NCBI GenBank assembly: GCA_026992375.1
Contig: JALXAF010000500.1
Coordinates: 1-9,987 of the forward strand
Reading direction: 5' to 3'
Source of the DNA: Anaerolineae bacterium
GTDB lineage: Bacteria; Chloroflexota; Anaerolineae; J102
Length of the DNA stretch: 9,987 nt
The notes beneath the pieces are model-generated. The model had not been told where the DNA came from and ran no database searches. It saw nothing but the letters and a program-made list of their open reading frames with translations. Each line of letters begins with the position of its first letter. The stretch's first letter is position 1. Below, in pieces: positions 6,088 through 9,987 of this stretch. The position numbers and the translations under genes were made by a program.

Positions 6088-6155
6088 TTGCATTGGCCAC
6101 GGCGAGAAAACGCTTGGCGAGGCAACGCTGGCCATTTGCGCCAATCTACGTCATG

Positions 6156-6256
6156 CGTAAAACGTCAAACGTCAGGTGGTTGTTTGCAGTGCAGCGTTCA
6201 GCAATGAGCCGTGACACTGTCACAACAAATTGACGTTTGACGCTTGACGTTTTACG
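6156..6256 (+). repeat. Interspersed palindrome of AACGTCAAACGTCA units
   Basis: The left arm CGTAAAACGTCAAACGTCA (6156-6174) is mirrored on the right by TGACGTTTGACG (6231-6242) and TTGACGTTTTACG (6244-6256), the right arm holding one extra repeat unit. The 56-bp interior has a perfect small hairpin GTGACA-C-TGTCAC at 6211-6223. It lies in the nfo downstream gap. A second small hairpin (GCCGCC, AGCA loop, GGCGGC) follows at 6269-6284. No open frame is convincing in 6088-6332. Confidence 0.7.
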
Positions 6257-6332
6257 GTCCTGGCATGCGCCGCCAGCAGGCGGCTCTCGCCTTCACGGTC
6301 TGACATGTGAGCTGCATAGTCGCAAAAAAATA

Positions 6333-6485
6333 GTAACTGCTAACGTACTCGACTTTAAGCCTCAAAAAGCCACGAAGGCTCGAAGTTTTTCGAAGATACG
6401 AAGGAAAAATAAAGAAAAACACTTCGTGCCTTCGTTATCCTTCGTGTCTTCGTGGCAAAAAGTGGTGATGAGACCTTAGTAGTTA
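6333..6485 (+). mobile_element. MITE-like palindromic element, copy C
   Basis: This 153-bp element begins GTAACTGCTAACGTAC and ends CCTTAGTAGTTA. The reverse complement of its right end plus flank reads GGTAACTACTAAGG, a good terminal inverted repeat. The interior has GCCACGAAGGCTCGAAG on the left and CTTCGTGTCTTCGTGGC on the right. Its left inner region matches copy A (AGCCTC...AAAGGCTCGAAG type). The flanking 9-mers are AAAAAAATA (6324-6332) and CCAAAAATA (6486-6494), 7 of 9 identical, so the duplication is less certain than in A and B because the site is A-rich. Confidence 0.7.
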
Positions 6486-6498
6486 CCAAAAATAAGCC

Positions 6499-6569
6499 AA
6501 AAGCGGGCCGGGCGCGTATCCCAGGCGTCAGAGTGGCAGTCCCCCACTGCATTCTTGCGCCCGGCCCGC
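6499..6569 (-). terminator. GC-rich stem-loop with short T run after the DUF6504-like gene
   Basis: GCGCCCGGCCCGC (6557-6569) is an exact inverse of GCGGGCCGGGCGC (6503-6515), a 13-bp perfect stem. It encloses 41 bases that contain a smaller GCAGT / ACTGC hairpin. On the minus strand TTTT (6502-6499) follows. It lies just past the stop at 6578, so it is probably the terminator of that gene, though the loop is large and the T run short. Confidence 0.55.
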
Positions 6570-6577
6570 GTTCCCCC

Positions 6578-6865
6578 TCAGGCTGCGATGCGGGCCGCCA
6601 GCCGTTCGACGGCCAGGCCCAGACGCGTGCGCCACGGCGCTCGCACCAGCGCCCATCGTCTCAAGCGCTGATCGAAGATCAGAACAAAGCCTCTGCCGCG
6701 GCTGCGCACCTTGTACACGCGCTGTCCGCGCCGTTTGCCCTGGGCGTTGCGCCAGATGCGTTCGATGACGTCGATATGGTAGGCTTTGCCCTGCCAGAAA
6801 AATCTGCCAGGAGCGCCGAAGCGATTGGCTTGCACGATAATGGGTTCGTGGTTGTGGTGCATCAT
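6578..6865 (-). CDS. DUF6504-like small basic protein
   Basis: The 95-residue product is basic and Trp/Arg-rich. The order EPIIVQANRFGAPGRFFWQG, then KAYHIDVIERIWRN, RVYKVRSRGRGFVLIFD and RRWALVRAP resembles the DUF6504 pattern (P-x-RF-x-W-x-G...Y-x-V...W...F-x-L-x-x-D...W-x-L), a small domain of unknown function found in many bacteria. A nucleic-acid-linked role would be a guess from its charge. Two adjacent Met codons are possible starts; the first is given, but AGGAG (6873-6869) has better spacing (6 bases) to the second at 6862. The frame is open much further upstream, but only through repeat DNA. It follows the 132-aa membrane protein gene on the same strand after 265 bp of repeats. Confidence 0.7.
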   Translation of the reverse strand: MMHHNHEPIIVQANRFGAPGRFFWQGKAYHIDVIERIWRNAQGKRRGQRVYKVRSRGRGFVLIFDQRLRRWALVRAPWRTRLGLAVERLAARIAA

Positions 6866-6887
6866 GTTCTCCTGTTCCGTAAATAGC

Positions 6888-6979
6888 ACGCAGATGACGC
6901 AGATTGAAACGGATGAACGCAGATGATAAAGAAAAAATCTGCGAAAATCTGCGTTGCGAAGCATCCGTGTCATCTGCGT
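6888..6979 (-). repeat. Imperfect palindrome of GCAGATGACG units
   Basis: ACGCAGATGAC (6888-6898) is inverted exactly as GTCATCTGCGT (6969-6979), and ACGGATG (6909-6915) pairs with CATCCGT (6962-6968). Extra AACGCAGAT / ATCTGCGTT units lie inside. It sits between the DUF6504-like gene and family 2 copy 2. It is non-coding, although one frame is open through it. Confidence 0.7.
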
Positions 6980-6992
6980 TCTCATTTCATCG

Positions 6993-7120
6993 GTATCGGC
7001 GCGCCACCGCGCGTGTCGCCTGCTTTGAAAACAGAATGATCGCTGGTTGTTGAAGGTTCGCAAAGCCCACGTCGGGCGGGTCCGCAACGGGCGTGATGCG
7101 TGAGGTCGCTACGCATGACG
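6993..7120 (+). repeat. Composite interspersed repeat, family 2, copy 2
   Basis: This block is the diverged partner of 1642-1770 and is given in the same orientation. It shares GTATCGGCG (6993-7001), TGCTT, TGAAGGTTCGCAAAGC (7051-7066), GTCGGGCG, CGGGCGTGATGCGT and a closing ACGCATGACG (7111-7120). As in copy 1, a large hairpin precedes it, though of a different sequence. Confidence 0.7.
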
Positions 7121-7130
7121 TCCCGCCCTT

Positions 7131-7529
7131 TCAGCCTGCGGCGCCCCATTCGTCATCGCTGATCTCCAGGGAATCCGCGTCTTCGTAGCCCATCAGATGG
7201 AATTTGCGGGGCGCCGACTGGCTGGGCGGGGGCAAAAGCCCGGGCGCTGGTTGTGTGGGCTGCTGCTGGGGCTGAAAATACTGGGGGGGCATCATGCCGC
7301 CGCTGACCACGACCACGGGCGGCTGTTGCATGCCCTGGGTCGGGCCTGTCATCGCCTCTTGATTCTTCTTGAGCAAAAAGGCCACGATGATGATGGTGGG
7401 CAAAATGGCCATCATACCCAACACCGCGCCCACGATGATGGAAAGAGCGTCGGTGCTGAGACGAAAACCGATGACACCGGTCATAATGGCTGAAACGATG
7501 ACGACGCCGATAGCGATGTTTTTTTTCAT
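7131..7529 (-). CDS. Small two-helix membrane protein with Pro/Gln-rich tail
   Basis: The family is not recognised. The 132-residue product starts MKKN and has two hydrophobic segments, about 4-22 (IAIGVVIVSAIMTGVIGF) and 28-53 (ending TIIIVAFLL), followed by KK, which suggests both termini lie in the cytoplasm. Residues 60-108 are low-complexity, rich in Pro, Gln and Met (QGMQQPPVVVV, PPQYFQPQQQPTQPAPG). The end is acidic (MGYEDADSLEISDDEWGAAG). AGGAG (7540-7536) lies six bases before the ATG. It begins 42 bp after the FtsK-like gene on the same strand and is probably cotranscribed with it. Because that motor lacks its own membrane domain, this protein could be its anchor or partner, which is inference from position only. 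Confidence 0.75.
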   Translation of the reverse strand: MKKNIAIGVVIVSAIMTGVIGFRLSTDALSIIVGAVLGMMAILPTIIIVAFLLKKNQEAMTGPTQGMQQPPVVVVSGGMMPPQYFQPQQQPTQPAPGLLPPPSQSAPRKFHLMGYEDADSLEISDDEWGAAG

Positions 7530-7571
7530 GGTCGGCTCCTGAAATCGAAAGATCGTGTAGTTGGTGATTTC

Positions 7572-8639
7572 TCAGGGATGGCGTGATAGGACGGGCGGCC
7601 GCGTCGCCTGCGAACGAAAATCGCCATGCCGCCAGCGGGATGTCTCGCTGGCGATCATCCGACGAATCTCCTCATCGCTGGCGTAGGCCGCCTGAAAACG
7701 GACGATCTCCTGGCGGGCCACCAGCAGGAAGTCGCCGCGGCCGCGCAGACGGTTGGCGCCGCTGCCCGCGATGCCCGTGGCGACTTTGGCATCCTCGGGC
7801 GTGGGCACTGCGCCCACCAGCCGCACCGGCAGATTGGCCTTGACCAGACCGCCCACAATGGCCGATGCCGGGCGCTGCGTGGCCAGAATGACATGCACGC
7901 CCGCCTCGCGGCCCCGCTGGGTGAGCCGGGTCAGGGCGTTTTCCACGCGCTTGCCCGCCACCATCCGCAGGTCCGCCAGCTCGTCGATGACGATGAGGAT
8001 GGCGGGACGGCTGATCTTCATCCGATCCCGGCGCTCCATCTCCACCACCATGCCCTCCAGCAAGGCCACTGCCCGGGCCGGATCGCTTTCGACGGGACGG
8101 ATGAGGTGAGGGATGCCGGCCAGCGCCGAGAACCCCCGAGCCTTGGGATCGATGAGCGCCAATTGCAGCTTGCTCTGGGGATTGCGCAGCGCCAGACTAA
8201 GCACCAGGGTCTTCAGCAAAATAGTCTTGCCAGAGCCGGTCGTTCCCGCCACCAGGATGTGCGCCACATCGGGGCTGGTCACGTGCAGCAACAGCGGTGC
8301 GCCATCCTCATCTACGCCCAACACCGCGGTCAGGGGTGGAACGGATTTGAGTCGCTTGCGCAGAGTGGAGAATCGCACCACCGCCGCGTCCGGGCGCGGC
8401 ACCTCCACCCGGATGGCGTCTCCCTTGCGATACACGCGGATATCGGGCACGCCCAGACGCATGGCGACTTCCTCGCGCAAAGCCAACACCTGGTTGACCC
8501 GCGTGCCCAGCGTGGTGGTCAGATCGAATCTGATAAAACGCGGAGTCACAGCGCCGCCCCAAACCTTGCCCCGGATTTTATGCGCCGCCAGGACTGATTC
8601 GATGATATCCGCCTGGCGATTCAGGTCGAATTTTCTCAT
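7572..8639 (-). CDS. FtsK/SpoIIIE-like DNA translocase, motor only
   Basis: The 355-residue protein matches the alpha and beta motor domains of FtsK/SpoIIIE. Residues 30-82 resemble the alpha domain (TPRFIRFDL, LGTRVNQVLALREEVAMRLG, IRVEVPRP). The ATPase core has Walker A AGTTGSGKT (131-139), ALIDPKARGF (161-170), Walker B ILIVIDELADL (214-224), QRGREAGVHVILATQRP (241-257) and a GRGDFLL segment (300-306). There is no N-terminal membrane domain, no long linker and no obvious gamma winged-helix domain, so it is much shorter than chromosomal FtsK and nearer to accessory, plasmid or phage-type motors. Start choice: the ATG at 8639 has GAGAGG (8654-8649) nine bases upstream; an in-frame TTG at 8648 would abut that site and is rejected. 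Expected role: ATP-driven movement along double-stranded DNA. Its own promoter lies upstream, and the 132-aa membrane protein gene follows. Confidence 0.87.
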   Translation of the reverse strand: MRKFDLNRQADIIESVLAAHKIRGKVWGGAVTPRFIRFDLTTTLGTRVNQVLALREEVAMRLGVPDIRVYRKGDAIRVEVPRPDAAVVRFSTLRKRLKSVPPLTAVLGVDEDGAPLLLHVTSPDVAHILVAGTTGSGKTILLKTLVLSLALRNPQSKLQLALIDPKARGFSALAGIPHLIRPVESDPARAVALLEGMVVEMERRDRMKISRPAILIVIDELADLRMVAGKRVENALTRLTQRGREAGVHVILATQRPASAIVGGLVKANLPVRLVGAVPTPEDAKVATGIAGSGANRLRGRGDFLLVARQEIVRFQAAYASDEEIRRMIASETSRWRHGDFRSQATRPPVLSRHP

Positions 8640-8655
8640 GGAGTCCAACCTCTCG

Positions 8656-8775
8656 TCAAGGGAGAAAAAGCCCGCCGATCTTCATCAACGCCTCCGTCAT
8701 CGATTCCTTCGACAAAGGTTGACGAAACCGTTCGGTCGAGCAATTAGAAAAGTATTTCGGAAAAGATGTTCTCAT
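8656..8775 (-). CDS. Possible 39-aa upstream ORF in the FtsK-like gene leader
   Basis: An ATG at 8775 opens a 39-codon frame ending at TGA (8658-8656), 16 bp before the FtsK-like ATG. The predicted transcription start for the promoter at 8784-8812 falls at about 8775-8778, so this ORF would be translated from a leaderless or nearly leaderless mRNA. The peptide begins MRTSFPKYFSN and ends MKIGGLFLP; no domain is recognised. Short in-frame internal starts preceded by GAAGGA or GGAGG exist. It may simply be untranslated leader. Confidence 0.25.
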   Translation of the reverse strand: MRTSFPKYFSNCSTERFRQPLSKESMTEALMKIGGLFLP

Positions 8776-8796
8776 CCACCCCAATAATAGAACATC
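8765..8796 (-). promoter_or_regulatory. Candidate operator: perfect 8-bp inverted repeat over the -10 region
   Basis: GATGTTCT (8765-8772) and AGAACATC (8789-8796) are exact inverse copies separated by 16 bp. One half touches the -10 box and the other lies just past the predicted start site, where a dimeric repressor would block transcription. The regulator is unknown. Confidence 0.5.
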
Positions 8797-8812
8797 CGAG
8801 CCCATTTGTCAA
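8784..8812 (-). promoter_or_regulatory. Strong sigma-70 promoter for the FtsK-like gene
   Basis: On the minus strand TTGACA (8812-8807) is followed by a 17-bp spacer and TATTAT (8789-8784): a perfect -35, optimal spacing and a 5 of 6 -10 match. It lies between the fbaB terminator and the FtsK-like start and gives a leader of about 138 nt. Confidence 0.8.
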
Positions 8813-8844
8813 CCCCCAAACGCCGCTAAATTTTACCCGCCAAC

Positions 8845-8874
8845 AAAAAAGGCGCAACCGTTGCCGGTCGCGCC
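8845..8874 (-). terminator. Rho-independent terminator of fbaB
   Basis: On the minus strand GGCGCGACCG (8874-8865) pairs with CGGTTGCGCC (8860-8851) over ten positions (one G-T) around the GNRA-type loop GCAA, followed by TTTTTT (8850-8845). It lies 32 bp beyond the fbaB stop and isolates the downstream FtsK-like operon. Confidence 0.93.
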
Positions 8875-8906
8875 CTGCTCTTTACAGATTGATGCGCTGT
8901 TCTGCG

Positions 8907-9962
8907 TCAGGCGATCGTGATGGATTCATCCAGATAAACGTCCTGGATGGCGTGCAGCAGTTTTACGCCTTCATCCATGGGCTTCTGGAAGGCCTTGCGG
9001 CCCGAGATCAGCCCCATGCCGCCGGCGCGCTTGTTGATCACTGCGGTGCGGACGGCCTGCGCCAGGTCATTTTCGCCCGAAGCGCCGCCCGAGTTGATGA
9101 GGCCGACGCGGCCCATGTAGCAGTTGGCCACCTGCCACCGCACCAGATCGATGGGGTGATCACTGGTCAGCTTGCTGTAAACCAGGGGATTCGTGCGGCC
9201 AAAGCCGATGGCGGTGTAGCCGCCGTTGTTGGTGGCCTGCTTCTGCTTGATGATGTCGGCCTCGATGGTCACGCCCAGATGATTGGCCTGGCCAGTGAGA
9301 TCCGCGGAGGTGTGATAATCCACGCCATCCTTTTTGAAGGCGCTGTTGCGCAGATACGCCCACAGCACGGTGACCATGCCCAGCTCGTGCGCCCGGGCGA
9401 AAGCCTCGCTCACTTCGATGATCTGGCGGCGCGATTCCTGCGAGCCGAAATAGATGGTGGCGCCCACCGCGATGGCGCCCATCTCGAAAGCCTGCTCCAC
9501 CGAAGCGAACAGGGTTTGGTCATACATGGGGGGATAGGTCAGCAGCTCGTTGTGGTTGATCTTGACCAGGAAGGGAATCTTGTGAGCGTATTTGCGGGCC
9601 ACCGAGCCCAGCACGCCTAAAGTCGAAGCCACCGCGTTGCATCCGCCCTCGATGGCCAGCTTCACGATATTTTCAGGATCCATGTAAATGGGATTTGGCG
9701 CAAACGACGCGGCCGCCGAGTGCTCAACGCCCTGATCCACCGGCAAAATGGACAGATAGCCAGTGCCCCCCAATCGGCCATGATTGAGGATGGTTTGCAT
9801 GTTGCGCAGCACCGCGGGCGAGCGATCCGTGGTGGCCAGCAGCCGATCTACATAATCGGGCCCGGGCAGGTGGATCATCTCTTTGGGAATGCCGGTGCAA
9901 GTGTGGGTCAACAGGCTCTCCGCCTCATCGCCCAACAGGTTGATAATCATTTCATTGCTCAT
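8907..9962 (-). CDS. fbaB: Class I fructose-bisphosphate aldolase, FbaB/DhnA type
   Basis: This enzyme cleaves fructose 1,6-bisphosphate to glyceraldehyde 3-phosphate and dihydroxyacetone phosphate, or runs in reverse, through a lysine Schiff base in the cytosol. The 351-residue product is almost exactly the length of E. coli FbaB. Features include SILPVDQGVEHS (71-82) with D76, FLVKINHNELL (131-141), AIAVGATIYFGS (163-174), TVLWAYLRN (198-206), and IEADIIKQK (233-241) carrying the probable Schiff-base lysine K239. The C-terminal GLINSGGASG (287-296) and the GLISGRKAFQ (317-326) loop fit phosphate binding. AAAGGAG (9978-9972) precedes the ATG by nine bases. It is a single-gene unit ended by the terminator at 8845-8874; its promoter is beyond the window. 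Confidence 0.95.
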   Translation of the reverse strand: MSNEMIINLLGDEAESLLTHTCTGIPKEMIHLPGPDYVDRLLATTDRSPAVLRNMQTILNHGRLGGTGYLSILPVDQGVEHSAAASFAPNPIYMDPENIVKLAIEGGCNAVASTLGVLGSVARKYAHKIPFLVKINHNELLTYPPMYDQTLFASVEQAFEMGAIAVGATIYFGSQESRRQIIEVSEAFARAHELGMVTVLWAYLRNSAFKKDGVDYHTSADLTGQANHLGVTIEADIIKQKQATNNGGYTAIGFGRTNPLVYSKLTSDHPIDLVRWQVANCYMGRVGLINSGGASGENDLAQAVRTAVINKRAGGMGLISGRKAFQKPMDEGVKLLHAIQDVYLDESITIA

Positions 9963-9987
9963 TTTATGAAACTCCTTTGAAGAAAAG

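Noticed and set aside
7626..8597. Plus-strand open frames of 224-323 codons opposite the FtsK-like gene
   Set aside because: They are shadows of a gene with clear Walker motifs; their composition (many His, Gln, Arg) is typical antisense.
8765..8796. Inverted repeat as a classical LexA (SOS) box
   Set aside because: The half-sites resemble GTTC/GAAC, but the 16-bp spacing does not fit the known close-packed LexA motifs such as GAAC-N4-GTTC.
8766..9620. Plus-strand open frame of 284 codons opposite fbaB
   Set aside because: The opposite strand encodes a full-length aldolase with family motifs, and this frame also runs through the terminator and promoter region.

Overview
The window reads as a bacterial chromosome segment of moderately high GC, most likely from a Chloroflexota-type bacterium (Anaerolineae or relatives). 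That assignment is an inference from three things: a short stand-alone ArgA of the KIWxEC...CPKF type, an FbaB/DhnA-type class I aldolase, and a dense population of 'CACGAAG / CGCAAAG / GCAGATGACG / GCGTAATGCG' palindromic intergenic repeats. No rRNA, tRNA or CRISPR array was seen.

Left part (1-4585, + strand): the tail of an unidentified acidic, Pro/Glu-rich protein and a rho-independent terminator are followed by an arginine biosynthesis cluster in the order argC, argB, argD, argA. ArgA makes N-acetylglutamate, ArgB phosphorylates it, ArgC reduces it to the semialdehyde and ArgD transaminates that to N-acetylornithine. The deacetylation step (argE or argJ) is not in the window. Every junction of this cluster holds repeat DNA: a MITE-like element before argC, a hairpin plus composite repeat between argC and argB, a second MITE-like element before argD, and a 7-bp tandem repeat before argA.

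Middle (4562-6577): a small reverse-strand ORF with a strong ribosome binding site overlaps the start codon of a divergent, disrupted DUF2231 membrane-protein gene. Next is an intact nfo (endonuclease IV) gene, then about 490 bp of non-coding DNA made largely of palindromes and a third MITE-like element.

Right part (6499-9962, - strand): reading leftward, fbaB with a strong terminator; a near-consensus sigma-70 promoter overlapped by a perfect 8-bp inverted repeat; a 355-aa FtsK-like motor lacking both membrane and gamma domains; a 132-aa two-helix membrane protein with a Pro/Gln-rich tail; and a DUF6504-like small protein followed by a GC-rich stem-loop.

The two best leads are (1) a non-coding element family with TIRs and 9-bp target duplications, three copies in 6.2 kb, two of them just upstream of arg genes, and (2) the FtsK-like motor plus small membrane protein pair under its own apparently regulated promoter.
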